Made by a program: the position numbers and the translations under genes. From positions 62,001 through 126,000 of the forward strand of contig MU266356.1 of assembly GCA_021014945.1 (NCBI GenBank): a stretch of DNA of 64,000 bases, given 5' to 3'. Shown piece after piece: positions 39,737 through 52,767 of this stretch (its first letter is position 1; each line of letters begins with the position of its first letter). Below the pieces are notes generated by a model, which did not search any database, was not told the DNA's origin, and saw only the letters and a list, made by a program, of their open reading frames with translations. The stretch comes from Leucogyrophana mollusca (Eukaryota > Basidiomycota > Agaricomycetes > Boletales).

Positions 39737-40214
39737 GGGGGAGGGCTTCCGAGGAGATCCTTCGTTGACGCTCGATTTATCCATGCAGACTGAACTGTGT
39801 ATGCTCTAAACAAGTTACTGTGTATGATGTATGTATTATGATCAGGGAAGGGTGAGCCACATATGACAACGACGGGAAGTGATGAGCAGCCTGGCCCTTT
39901 GTGCTGTTCTCCTCATGACGCAGCTAATTACTACGATACGACTTCGTGACTCGACCCTGCTTTCGACGGGAGGCCGTCTGCAGCTTACAAGCTCAGTCGA
40001 GGGTGGTGGGTCATAGCACACAACGTAAGAAGAGTCATAAAAAGCGTGATTCCGATTATACGAAGATAAGGACATAGTGAACACGGTACAAGGACAACAT
40101 ACCAAGAAGACATGAGTGGCAACAACAAGTAGAGAAACATGAACGTCATCATAGTAATGAAACAATGAGAAAGAAGAGAGTGACAGAGGAAAAGGTATAT
40201 GTGAGACAGACGAC
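39737..40214. other. Convergent 3' flank with EF-3
   Basis: No supported gene. Probably the 3' untranslated region of elongation factor 3. Confidence 0.5.
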
Positions 40215-43200
40215 TTAGAGCTCGTCATCAGTGACCTCTTCGCCTCTCTTTTTCCGTGCCATGCGCTCCTTCTTGAGCTATAAAAAGTATTGTGGTCAGT
40301 GTTGCGACTGTGAAGGATGTAACCCAGTTGAACATACCTTGCGTGCTTCCGACGAAGTGAGCTTCTTCGTCTTCTTATTATCGATCTTGTTGCCCATGGC
40401 ATCATAAGTGTCATCATCCTCGCCTTCCTTCTTGTCGATACGAGGTCCGGAGCCCTGCCCCTCAACCCAGTTGTGGCCCGACGCCTCCAGGCGACCGTCG
40501 CGCATGGCCCAAACCCTACATATCGATGTCAGCCGGGAATATATTGACGCAGATGACGATCGGGACTCACTCAGTGCAAAGGGACTCCGAGAAGTCCCTG
40601 TTGTGTGTAATGACGAGGACACCTCCCTCGAAGACCTTGAGTGCCTCAATGAGGGCAGCGAGCGACTCACGGTCGAGGTAGTCTAGACAGATGAATCGTT
40701 AGACGATGCAAGTGGTGCGGGGCGGAGGAAAGCATACTGGTAGGCTCGTCCAAGCAGATAACGTGGGGGCGACGCCAGGTAGCGGCACCGAGAACGATCT
40801 TAACCTTCTGACCACCCGAGAGACCCCTCATGGTGTTGTGCGATACGAACTCAGGCTCCAGGCCGAAGTCAGCGAAATGCTTCTCAATCTCACGACGAAC
40901 GAGAGGGCGGAGGAGACCAAGGCGCTGGGCCTCACGGGTGTCGACCTCGAGCACTTTCTGTGAATCAAAAAATTGGATAAGTATAGTCCTGACTAACGAA
41001 GGCACGACAAACCTTTTCGAAGCCACGCTTGATGAGGTCGTCACGGGGCAGCCAGATGTTCTCGGACGAGCTGAGTGCCTTGAAGGAGACCTCGTACTCG
41101 TACGACTGCTTCAACTTCTTGCGAGCAACGATCTCGTCGATGAGCCTCTTCTGACCTTCAACAATGACGAGAGCACCGTCCTTCATCTTCTGCATTTCCT
41201 CCTCTGAGATCTGGCGGTTGGCCTTCTGCATCTCCTCCAAATCCTCACCAGTCTGGTAGCGCCAGAGCATGTATTCGAGGGGAGTCTTGTCGAGGTGGTT
41301 ATCAATGTGGTGGAAAGCATGCTGGGCAACGTAGCCGATGACCAAGTTAGGGTGCTTCCAGATCTCACCGCCCTTGTTGGCTTCCATGTCACCGATGAGG
41401 AGCTTGACGAGGGTAGACTTGCCGGAACCGTTGGGGCCGAGAACAGCGACACGGGAGGAGAGCGAGACTTGAAGGGAGATATCGTAGAGCTGTTGGACGG
41501 GCTGCGTGGGGTACTGGAAGCCGACCTTGCGCATCTTGAGCAGACTCTTCTCCTTGGTCTTGACACCCTCAAGGAGAGGTGGGTCGGGCAGCTTGAACTT
41601 GTAGTCCTCAGCGGCCTCGAGAGTGTAGTACGACTTCGCCTCAGGGACCTGCTTGACGAAGGCCTCGAGGTTGCCTCTGTATCTCTTGACCTTGAAGCGG
41701 TTCAAGTGGAGGACATCGGTGATAGTGTTGTTCAAGAAGCCAGAATCGTGGGAGACGATGACTATGAGGAGGGTTAGTTAAGGTCCATTAGTAGCATCAA
41801 TAACGAGAGCATACTGGAAGTGCACGACTTGAGGCCGACCAGGTAGTTCTCGAGCCAAGCGACGTTGACAACGTCCAAGTGGTTGGTAGGCTCGTCAAGC
41901 AGGAGGATATCAGCCTTGAACAGCATCGCCCTAGCGAGAGCGAGCTTCATCTTCCAGCCACCAGACAAGCTGCCAATGGCGTGCTTCTGACGCTCGTCAC
42001 TGAAACCGACGGAAGCCAAAGTCTCGATGACCTCGGTCTCGTTGGCGAGGATACGCTTGTCGGAGAGGATGAACTGGAGGACAGAGGTGTCTTCCTCACT
42101 GCCGTCGATGTCGTGCTCGACGTAGAAGGTGCGGACTTCGTCAGGGGAAGGGAAGCCCTCGACTTGGCCGTTGGTGATGGCGCGCATGAGCGTCGACTTT
42201 CCGGTGCCGTTCTTACCACACAGACCGTAGCGATGGCCACGCTTGAGGCGAAGGGTAGCAGTGTTAAGAAGGATCTTGGCACCGTAGGCGAGAGAGAACT
42301 GGCAGTTGCACAGGTCCTCGCCTTCCTCCTCATCTTCGGGGACATCATCGTCACCAGTGTCTTCAGTCGCAGAGCGAACAACCCACTCCCTGGCGATAGA
42401 GATAGACTCGGGGGAAGAGGTGATGTAAGCAAGGTAAGGAGCAAGGGTATCCCACTCGGGGACGTCAAAGTTCTTGACGTTGACAAGGTTCGCGGCCAAG
42501 CGCGAAACGTAAATGGCAGAAACATCGGAGGTGGAAGGAGCAGGGTTGGCGCCAGCCTTCTTGTACACGCTGACCAGCGACTGGGCGAGCTGAGAAGCTT
42601 CGGCAACCTTCAAGGGGGGCAAATCAGTGCCGTCACCCTCAGGTACCTCGCCAACTTGACGAAGGGTAGCAATGGCCTTGCCGACAACCCCACGAGCCTC
42701 AGGATCACCGATGGTGCTCTCGACCTTGATAAGGCCAGGCAACAGCTTGGGCAAGAAAGGCCGAACAGTGACAGGGGAGTCCACGAGCTTGGCCATGTTG
42801 TCGGCAATACTATGAACCCAGGTAAGATCCACGAAACACGAGGGTAGAAAAGAATACCTACACTGCGACCTTACGCTTGGTAGCGGTGAGCTTCTCGGAC
42901 AAACCACGCGACAGGAGGGGGACCATCAAAGAAAGGGTAGCGGAATCTACTTCAGAAACGAATGTGGTGGCCGAGAGGAGCTGAATGGTAGTCGGGACCT
43001 CTTCGACGGGGTTGATTAAAGCCTTGATAAGAGCCGGAATAAAGCGTTCTATGTCCTTGTTGGAAACCAATGCAGTAGCCTTTGTAAGCGAATCGCGCGC
43101 AGCCTTCTTAACGTCGGCTTTGGTGTCCCAAATGGCCTCAGCGAGAACGGGAACGATGTCAGGCATGAGGCGAGCAGTCTGGAGGGGGGCACTGGTGACA

Positions 43201-43715
43201 AGCTGGTTGAGAATGACGAGCGAGCCCGTCTTAATCTGCCATTTGCCGGCCGTTTTGATTTCGTGAAGAAGTGCGGGAAGAAGAAGAGCGGAAGCCCAGG
43301 GGTTCATGGAAGCGGTAAACTCCCGGACCGCCTCGACGGCTGCGTTACGGACGGCGGGCATCTTGTCGGCGAATGCCTCCAAAAGCGCAGCGTATAGACC
43401 AGAATCGATGAAAGTGGGTTCAAGGGCCTTGGTTGCGCCAGACTTGGCGAGGACAACCACGGCGTCGGCTGCGCCCTCACGAGCAGCAGGCGATTTTTTG
43501 TCAGCAAGAGCCTTGATGGCGGCTTCGGAGAATCCGACCGCAGCTATGGCAGCGGGACCTTCGTTTTGAGCGGCCGATGCCAAGGCTTTCGCAGCTGCAT
43601 CGCGGGTAGCTTTGTCAGCGACGAAGAGGGCTGCAACGTCAATTTGACCGTCGACGGGACCCTTGAGAGAAGCGGGAGAAGGGGTAGCAGGAGCGGTAGC
43701 GGTAACAGCGGGCAT
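40215..43715 (-). CDS. YEF3: Translation elongation factor 3
   Basis: Fungal ATPase that helps release deacylated tRNA from the ribosomal E site during elongation; cytosolic, highly expressed. The N-terminal ~310 residues are HEAT repeats (e.g. [20 protein letters not shown]). ABC1 has [25 protein letters not shown] and [15 protein letters not shown]2 has [25 protein letters not shown] and [12 protein letters not shown], with the chromodomain-like insert ([20 protein letters not shown]) between. The basic tail ([20 protein letters not shown]) ends VTDDEL. About 1,040-1,060 residues with only about six short introns. The N-terminus is extended by Ala/Pro/Thr-rich residues ([20 protein letters not shown]). 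Confidence 0.96.
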
Positions 43716-44272
43716 TTCTATAGTCTACGAGGATCATAAGAATCGCCCGATGGATCGAGACGTCAAGGGGACACACCTGGATGTTAAGAGTCGTAGATGT
43801 AAATTTTCTTCTATGTTCGATTAAGCAAACAAAGGCTAGCAAGGAACAAAGGACGCTCTATGTCTACGGATGGCGAAAGCCTGCGGCAGGCGTTAGTAAA
43901 GCAGTGATAAGATTGAAAGGACGGCATCGCACCTCTATGGGGAAACAAAGAAGAGCAGGAGAGAAGTAAAAGGGACTGAAGAAAAGCGATAGCGCTAGCG
44001 ACCAATGATTATAAGGAACTGCCATGGCGGAGTTCTAAAAAATTGGAGATTATTCCTAGCCGGCGCCGGCCAACGAATCAGCGCACAGCACGGAGGTGCT
44101 GATCTTATCATCCTATACGTACGGCGCATACCCGGTGTGGGGTAGCTAGACGTTATGTATTTTACCCCACAATTCGCTCGTCCATCGCAGTCCTTGATGA
44201 ATAAATCATGACTTGGTATTGAGCTTGGAGTTGAACTACGAGACAGCAAAAAAAAAATACTAGAGACACGCA
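43716..44272. other. EF-3 promoter / 5' leader and VPH1 3' flank
   Basis: No supported gene. Frames at 43781-43969 and 43995-44432 are shadows or chance. Confidence 0.5.
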
Positions 44273-47200
44273 TCAATCCTTCTCGTCCAGCTTCGCAAAA
44301 CTGAGTGGCGTGAACGACTGTGACACGGAAAAATACATCAGCATGCGTGCCACACGTTGGCACCACAAAAATAAAAACACGTACATAACCCTCGCCTTGG
44401 TAGTGCTTGCTGTTCGCTTCGACCCAGTGCAAACGGAGCGCGTGCAGAAACGCAGAGAGACCCTAATTTAGATTGGAAATTCCCCAAAGCGCGGGGGGCA
44501 ACCGTCAGCACATATTGATACATGCTGGGCGCACGTTCAATCAAGGCACGCACCTCCATGATGCACAAGATGAAAACTGTCAAAGAGAACCAGAAGACGA
44601 CCATGATCACAAGAGCAATAGTTCCTGTGATGCCAGGCATTGCCAGGGGTCCAGCTAGCGTCATGTCCCACAGCACCTCCGACAGCTGCGCGTGTGCGAG
44701 AGACAGAGCCCATAATCGAAGGTAGGATGCGGTGTGCGAGATGCAGCCAAGGCAAAACTCGATGGTATGGATAACTTGGTGAATAACAACTTCACTGAAG
44801 TCGTGTTGCTCCTATGATGGGCATCAGGACCGTGCACACGTAACGTCCGCCATCGATCGCAAGATAACGACTTACGTGACCTTCTTCATTTTCTTCCACA
44901 ATAACCCTGCCGTTGCCTTCTTCCTCGATTTCTAAGACCTCGTCCGCGCTCTCGCGAGGTGCGCCATCGTGGTGACCAAGGCCAACATACCCTTGGCCCT
45001 GAATCTTCTGCAACTCCTTCCATTGGAAGTAAGGCTTCATGCATAGCATCCACGGCACACAGACCAGCGCGAGAAGCACAAGGACCACCTGCACGAACCC
45101 CTGTCCAGGATACAGCTGCGTTTGAGGGTCAATTGTGCCAGGTGATAGGACCATCGCGATCAGCATGTTCAGCAACGAGGGAGGCTCTGTAGAGCGTTGC
45201 GACCAATCGATGGACCATTTGTAAAGGATGCACACGACGAGATAGCCGAAGATTGATTGAAGGAAGATCATCTGTGGCAGGAAATTGGCGTAGATGTCGA
45301 GAGGGCGCTTGAACTTGAAGTGATTCGGCAGTTGTAAACACAACGCGAAAGTCATCTGCACAGGAATCACGTCAATTTATGCCTTGTGCTTTAATGTGAT
45401 CAAAGACATACATGAATGACTCCAAGAACGATTGCCATCTTCATCTTGTATGAATTGGTAAATACCAAACCGTTGTCAGTCCCGTGCCAGCCAGGATCAA
45501 GACCAAATGGATAAATGTGGCCGTTCGCAATTGCGGTGACCGAGCCGTTGGTCTCAGGGAAGTCCCATCCAGAATGCCAGATGTGAAGAGACTTGGAGAA
45601 GATGTCGTTGTACATGAGGCCGGTGTACATGGAAAACAGTCCCATGAGGAGGATAATGTATCGTCCGCTGCATCGAGAAATCGGTGATCAGCATCTCAGA
45701 GTGGATCAGCATAAACGTACTAGAAGAACTGGCCCATAATCTAGCAAGTGATGTATCAGACCCGGTGGACGTGAATAGAAACTGTCAATAGACTTGCCTC
45801 GCCAAGGTCAGCCTTTGCCCATTGCCTTTCGTTGAAAATCATGTAAAGGGCAGCTAAGAAGATGATGCACCCGTGGCCGATGTCACCAAACATCACCGCG
45901 AATAAGAAAGGGAACGTGATGACCGCGAAAAGGCCTGGGTTAACTTCCTGATACGTCGCGATGCCATAGCTGTCCATGATGGTCTGGAAGCCTTCGGTGA
46001 ACTTGTTGGTTCTGTTGTACGTGGGAGGCGTCTTGTTCGTGCGCAGCTCCTGCAGGATAGGAACCACGCTCGTTCCAGACTCTTCCTGTTGTAGGTTAGT
46101 TCACATATGAAGAGGGAATCTGATTTTGCGTACCGTGGCATGCCTCAATGCCAGCTGAATCATGGTGATATCTCTCGTGGGGCACCAGCCCTCAGCCACC
46201 AGCGTCTTTCTCCTCACATCGTAGTTGAAAAGATTCATCGTCTCATAAATGACTTTCTCCTTCCGAACGACATCCTGCCACCTTGCCAAACTCTCCCCGA
46301 TTCGTAAAAGCTCGCTGCGTCTGTTCGCTCCCGTATTGTATAGCACGGTCTCTAGGTCTTCCAGACGAGCAGTGACTTCTCGAAGCGAGTCTGATCGCTT
46401 GTCGGCGTTGGGATCAATGGGATATAGAGTAGCACCCATTGACTCAGCGACTTTGCGAATCTTCGAGAGCAAGGCATCGCCGTGCGCGAATATAATAAAC
46501 ACGTTCTTACGAGTCTCGGAGCCGGTGGCTGGGTCGACGAACGGCTCGGCAATATCGGTGTGGTTCATGTACAAGTTGCCCCGAAGCACACGCCAGAGAA
46601 CTCGCTCGAACGTTGGAATGCGCGCACGGTCGATTGTACCAGCAACAAACCTGCAAAAGTTGACTGTGAGGTTGAAGCATTGCCATAAAAAATCAACGTA
46701 CTCTAGGTCAAATTGGACGTTGAGTGTATACTGGTTCTCACGATCGTCGTGCTGCAGAAGAGGAGCCGAGCTGTCGTCGAAAGACGTTCTGATATCCGCT
46801 TGTTCCACCTCAGCCTGTTCGAGCGTCAGGACATATCATTGTATCAAAATGTCATAAACCTTGCCTTGTCGAAGAATACTGCGGTCTCTCTGAGTACATG
46901 GCGAGCCTCAACCAGCTCCTTCGTACGTTCGCTTAGTGTCTTGTAGCTCTCATTCATTTGAATCAGTCTTGACTCGTGTTCTGCGAGAGTAACGTCCAAT
47001 TCATCTATGGTCTGCGCAGCGCTGGGGCCGACCGTGATCAACGGTGCCGAGTCATAGAGAGGTCGAATGGGCACTACGTCCTTTTCTTTCTCTATTTGAG
47101 TGGCAAAAAAGCGGACTCGACGCGCCATTTCCTCAGTCCTGCGAATTTCGCCAACGAAAGAGCGTTGGAAGGGTGTAACATTGGGATTCAACTATTGAGG

Positions 47201-47424
47201 TCATCGGCATGAGACTAAATCTGAAGCCAGCTGAGGACGCACATCTTTAAACTGAACATCTCCCAGTTCACCAAGCTCAGAAACTGTGTCATGGGCAACT
47301 TCTGTTGGGATGTAGAGCTGCACCAAACTCATCTGCTCCGAACCTGAAATTCAGTACATTAGCGTGGTCACACCGCATCAAACTACCAAGCCGTACGGAG
47401 CAGACTGGGATATTCGTCTCCCAT
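44273..47424 (-). CDS. VPH1: V-type proton ATPase 116 kDa subunit a
   Basis: Membrane subunit of the V0 sector that forms the proton half-channels and links V0 to V1; vacuole/endosome. Exon 1 (MGDEYPSLL) splices at GTACGG to [19 protein letters not shown], the invariant start of the family. The cytosolic half includes [58 protein letters not shown] and [10 protein letters not shown]. The membrane half includes [58 protein letters not shown], and [20 protein letters not shown] with the essential proton-transfer Arg. It ends [16 protein letters not shown], then after an intron [13 protein letters not shown]. About eleven short introns. Confidence 0.95.
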
Positions 47425-47702
47425 GGAGTATAATCCTCGAGATGATAGAGATGTAAGTGCAATAAATCTGCTCGATTAGCTGTAGGTGAACTTCAGCGTA
47501 AGTTGGTGACTTCGCAGCAGTTCGGCTTGGGTGAAGTTGCTTGTACTTGTGTGGTTTTGGTGGCGCATTAGTGAGTTCGTGCCAAGTGCCAAGTTTGGCC
47601 TGGCAAGTTGCTGCCGTTAGCCTTTCTCCGCTTACTTTTCGAACCAGTGCGTTCATTACAGCTTGAGAGCTGCGGTTATTGTCCTTCTTTACGACCCACG
47701 AC

Positions 47703-49216
47703 ATGCCTTTCCTCGATGACCACCCGACGACGGCCCATCTGTATACTAGAGATGCCCAATCCCTGCTTACCCCAAACTCTACCCAGCGGATCACCTTAAT
47801 TGTTGCGGGATGTTATATTATTGCTATTGCAATTCTTTGGTGAGTACAGTCGAGCGATCCTCTGCGGTTTGGAATGTCGTTTGACGGTGCTTGTATGGCA
47901 GGCATGTACCATTTTTGAGCTGGATTAGTGAGTCCCACTTCTGCGATCTGTGCAGGAGTGAACATGGCTAATACTCATGACGTCTTGCAGTATATCCCTT
48001 CAAGTATGCGTATTGTCTTTTCATTATAAATATCCCGCACTCATGTTTGATTTCAATTGAAAAGACTCCTCACGGTCGGATTCCACGAAGTAGGTCTTAC
48101 GCAATTATTCAAGCCATCCAATGCTGAAATTTACAACAGATGAGCCACGCCATTGCTGGAGTTCTGACATGCGCGACGATCCACTCCGTCGAGCTTGACC
48201 GTCAGTCTAACCTCCCCATGCCTCCAATTCTGCCTATCTCACTTAACTGTACCACTACACAGCCGACGAGGGGGGCGAAACCCGCATGTCCGGCGGCATA
48301 CACTGGATAACCCTTCCTGCAGGATACCTCGGCTCCTCATTCATCGGCGCCTGCCTCATAACCTGCGGATTCGACACCAACGCAAGCAAGATCGCGTCTC
48401 TCGTGCTTGCTGTATTCTTCCTCTTCACGCTCTGGTGGGCGCGGAGGAACTGGCTGTGAGTCGTTGCCCACAAATATCAGAACTAGTGAACGAAGGGCGC
48501 GCGCTTATTTATGGGCGTCTTTCTTTTTTGCGCAGGACATGGGCGTTAATCATTGGGATGGCGGGTCTTATCGTTCTTTTCTGGTTCGTGGCTGGCGGCG
48601 TTGCGCTTCGGTACTTTGTACGCACCTGCTGTTCTACCGACCCTTCGCTCTATGTTGACGAGTGACCATTTGTCGTAGATACTATTTATCGGGGTCATGT
48701 CGTGTATGTACGTTCTCTGGGACGTGATCGGTAGGTCTCTTGGCCACGTACGGTAGACGCGCGCTGATACGATGTAATCTCTCAAGATGACACCGTCGCG
48801 CGAAAAGTCAACAATTCCGACGCGTCCGCTTTCGCGAGGATTTGCGGATGCTTCCCCTCGCAAGGTCCGTGACCTGTCACCCCTCCCTCCTTTTCTCACT
48901 AACCCAACGCGACCGAACCAGTGTGGGGTGTCATCTGGCTCATCCAAGCCTTCATCTTCTTCGCTGCGGGCATCATTGTGGGCCTGGTCGCCTTCAAGGT
49001 TCGTCTATATCTACTTCTGTTGGTTCCGTTACAAGCACATATGCTCAGCACTTTTTATGATCCTTCATCTATGTGTAGCAATCCGCCGAGCAGCAGAAAG
49101 AGCAAGCAGAACACTTCCTTCCTGTCCCTGGATCCAGCGGCACTGTCCCCTCTGCGTCGATACCAACTTTCCTCCTTACGCTGGCAACCGCAATCTCGTG
49201 GAAGCTCCTAAACTAA
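47703..49216 (+). CDS. M50B-like membrane peptidase family protein
   Basis: Multipass membrane protein of the peptidase M50B-like family, a site-2-protease relative of unknown substrate. Short cytosolic N-terminus (MPFLDDHPTTAHLYTRDAQS), first helix ITLIVAGCYIIAIAILWHV, then the zinc motif HEMSHAIAG (HExxH) on the next helix. Helices follow in WITLPAGYLGSSFIGACLI, IASLVLAVFFLFTLWWA, LIIGMAGLIVLFWFVAGGV, YFILFIGVMSCMYVLWDVID and VIWLIQAFIFFAAGIIVGLV. D-D in the VLWDVIDD stretch may give the third zinc ligand. Ends SWKLLN. About nine short introns, with some 5' exons only 20-50 nt long. Divergent from VPH1 over 278 bp. Confidence 0.85.
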
Positions 49217-49528
49217 ATGAACGAACGAACCCACTCTGGACTTGTCGCTTGGATGATACCAGGTTTTTCAGTTACTTATCAATTATTCCATCCAGCTTGA
49301 ACTGTGAAATGCTTCCCCTGTTTATTTCCTTGTAGAACGCGATTGCTTGATACCTTGGCACCTAGTGGTTGGTTCTGTATACTATATTCACAGTAGATAT
49401 ATTCCTGAACAATGTACGACATTTCTTGTTTTACATCGTACACAAACGTGAGACGTAAGAATCGCATGGGTGACACTGAAACAGCAGTACACGTTCGACA
49501 ACAACACAACGATCGGCCTGAGAATGCT
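49217..49528. other. Convergent 3' flank, M50B-like gene and CWC22
   Basis: No gene visible; short A/T-richer 3' flanking sequence. Confidence 0.5.
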
Positions 49529-52441
49529 CTACCTCCTCCGGTCCCGGTCCCCATGATCCCTCTCATCAGACGCTCTCCTCCTATCGCTCGCCCTCGGCGG
49601 AGGCGACCGTGCCCTATCCTTCTCCCTATACCTATCCCTATCCCGTCCAAAATCATCCCTCTCCCGAGAATCATCCCTCCGCCTCCTCTCATACCCATCG
49701 TCTCTCCCACCACGCTCCCGCGCATCGTCTCTCCCGCCCCCATTCCGCTCTCGCCCATCCTTCAAAGGAGGCGGCGACCGACGAGACCGAGGCGCTGGCG
49801 AGCGATCCCTGTGCCGGTGAGGCGGTGAATCTCGTCGTTTGTCCGCGCGCTCGTCGCGGTATCGCGGCGGCGGAGAGGGGGACGGTGTTCGAGAGGGGTG
49901 CCGCGCACGCCTCGGAGGGGAGTCGTCCCGCGCGCGTCTAGGAGGCGAGTCCTCCCGTCCTCTTCTAGGAGGCGGAGAACGCGAGTCCCCCCGATCTCTG
50001 CCCCGCTCCCGTTCATATCCCTTGCTATTTCGGGGAGGGCTGGGACTGCGTCGGCGGTGGCGCCTCGAGTCTACTGAGGCCTCAGAGTCGGACGAGTCCG
50101 AATCTGAATCTGAGTCTGAGTCAGAGTCTGAAGAGTCGTCAGATGAATCTGAGTCTGAGCTGTCGGAAGACGATGATTGCTCGAGCATAGCCCGACGTTG
50201 TTCCATAATCAGCCTTGGTGCGTTCTGAGTAGTTGGAGAGACATAGGTTAACTATCAGTGCCAGTGTGATATACAGCTGGTTGCACGCACCTTCAGGTAT
50301 TCTCTCATTTCCTCTGTCAGGACACCCATGCCAATACTCGTAAAGTAATTGATCGAGAAGCGCGTGTTTTTTGGGTTATCCATGGGAAACATATCCCGAC
50401 ATGCCCTCTTCACCTCCTCGTCCTTGAATCGCTCTGCGAGCGTCTTCAGCCCCATGCTCTCCATCATCTCCTGCATCAGGATCTTGATGAAGATACGGCT
50501 ACTCGAAGTCGTATCCTCCTCGTTGATCTTCACGCACTCGAGGACGGTCCACGAAATCGCGTCCGAGCCGAGCATGTGCCCGAAGAAACGGGAGATGTTC
50601 CGGAGGCGGTTGGTCTCGTATCGATGAATGGTAGTGTAGTAGTTCCCGAAGGCTTGCTCGAGACATTCCATCCAGATTCGGTTGAGCTTGCTGAAGCGCT
50701 CGCCGACGAGACCATAGAAAGTCGAGTAGGAGCGTTCTTGGGAGCAACACTCGATCACCATGTTGATTAGTTCAATCTTGGGGGGGAATGTCAGTGGTTG
50801 GGGGCAGTGAGTGGCGCGAGTTTATTGCCTACCTCTTCACCTTCTTGAAGCTTGACTTTGAGCAGTTTATGCACCGCTTCCTCGTAATTGAGGGCATTCA
50901 TGATTGTCAGGTAGATAGTACGACGAAGGTTAACCAAATTGGTTTCCGTTCGGTCCTCGATGCCTTGCTTATCCTCGACAACTGAGAAAAAGATACAGTT
51001 AAAGTTATTATTAAAGTGCTGGTGGAGAAGAGTATTATCGTACCTTCGTCGTCGTCGTCGTCGTCATCACTTGATGACTCCTCAGAGCCTGATTCTTCAT
51101 CAGAATTTTCGCCGAGAATCTCAGCTTTGATCGACTTGTACTTTTCCTCGTTGTCGAGGTAATTAGGATCGAATTTGAAGATATCTGCGAGGTTATCCTC
51201 AGTACAACTCGAGGAGACACGGACAGAAGCAGAACTCACTTAGGCCTTCCTGGACTTGAAGCTCCTCCTCCAGCTGGATCTGATGCGTAATCTGCTCTTC
51301 TTCTTCCACCAAATCCAGACCCTCCGGCAAAATTGGGTTGTCTTTGTATTTGTCCTTCCTCACCTGCATGAGGACCTCGATCATGTACTGCACGCGGTGG
51401 CTGATCGCCCCTTCGTTAAGTACGGCGCGGAAGCGTTCAAATACGGTCGCGTTGGCTTTGGGCGAATTTTCAGCGAGGAAGGCACCAACTTCGCGCATGA
51501 AGCCCACGGCGATTTCAATAGAGTCGTCGGTGGGGCGTTCGAGTAGGAGTACCATTATTTGAAGTGCGATTATCTCGTGAGCAACGGCTTGATTGACAAG
51601 ATGGGCAATGAAGGTTGTCGTGGAGTGGCAGACAATCTGGACATAAATTGGTTTATTCAAGTCATTGTGGAAAACTAGCACCTCGCACATACCTTGTCAT
51701 TACGCTTGAAAGACCGCCGAAACTGACTGATCAGTCGCGTCAACACCAGTTCTCCCACTTGTGGCAGTTTAGTGTTAATAATCGCGACAAGGGCAGCGAA
51801 AACAGGAGTGAACGGCAAACTCGATGCTTGGGCTTTCATGACGCTCCTAGCAAACAGCCCGCGACCTCGGATCAGGTTCTCTGCAAAAAGCTCCGGGACG
51901 ACTAGTTTTATGTTCGCAATGTTGATTCGATTGACAATACCCGTTATTGATTTTCTCAAAGCATCCCATGACAGTCTCTGGTACTCCGCGCTAGCCTTGT
52001 CGCTGGACGCAGCGGCTTGTAGGGCGCGCAGACGGGCTGGCGGCATATAAACACCCCCCGAACGGGAGCCAATGAGCTTGGCAAATTCAGCTCGGTTGTC
52101 AGCGTCTTCTTGTGTCTTGGGCTGTTCTTTCGGTTTTGTGGACTTTTCGAGCTCAATCGCAGCCATGCGAGCTGCGAGCTGTTTTTCACGTTCGGCACGA
52201 CGGACTGGGTCAACATCCTCGACTCTTGGGAGGTCTAACCGGACCTTCGGAGATGGCGAATGTGAACGTCGGCGAGTTGAAGGTGGTACTCCGTCTGCCT
52301 CGTCTGGAGACCGAGAGCGAGACCTTCACAGCGAATTAGAGCTTGATTAAGGTGCTGAATATTATTCACGTACCTCTTTCTTCTTCCCAGCGCTCCGCCG
52401 TCAGAAGGAATCGGCTGGGGCATGGTTCCTACAGTCGCCAT
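49529..52441 (-). CDS. CWC22: Pre-mRNA-splicing factor CWC22
   Basis: Spliceosome component (MIF4G/MA3 protein) required for the first catalytic step; in animals it also delivers eIF4A3 for the exon junction complex. Start [18 protein letters not shown], then [23 protein letters not shown]4G domain: [79 protein letters not shown] and [20 protein letters not shown]. Acidic linker ([18 protein letters not shown]), MA3 domain ([40 protein letters not shown]) and [20 protein letters not shown]. The C-terminal ~200 residues are an SD/RS-rich domain, longer than in yeast Cwc22 and more like animal/plant forms. About seven introns. Confidence 0.94.
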
Positions 52442-52767
52442 TGTCGTTCAGCAAGTTGCGGATGAAGCGTAAGACCCCGTGGGAAAACAGGACTGCCTGC
52501 GTCAGTTTGGACTCCGACTCTGAGCGGATCCAGAGAGCAGTTGGGTACTGGATTGCGAGAGCAAACCTGAGTGCAACCTTACAGTTCAGCTTCGCTGAAC
52601 AGTTTCTAGGTCTCGCACGGACCTGTGAGCGCTCAAAGGAACTGTGACCGGGCCTTCCAACCAAGTACTCTACTTTGTAAGATAGTGACCTGGTGCTCGC
52701 GATAAGCACGACTACGCCAGATCTTTCCTGTTCACGTCATTTCGCAAGGCGATCTCTACCTAGCAGC
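52442..52767. promoter_or_regulatory. Divergent promoter region, CWC22 / LACTB2-like
   Basis: A 326 bp interval between divergent start codons. No named motif is seen; the role is from position. Confidence 0.4.

Noticed and set aside
41879..42847. A 322-codon plus-strand open frame
   Set aside because: It lies entirely antisense to elongation factor 3 coding sequence, whose biased codon use leaves the opposite strand free of stops.
49412..49828. Pro/Arg-rich plus-strand frame
   Set aside because: Mirror of the RS-rich tail of CWC22 on the other strand.
50060..50200. Possible microsatellite (GAGTCT-type repeats)
   Set aside because: The repeats encode the Ser/Asp tract of CWC22 in frame and are explained by protein composition.
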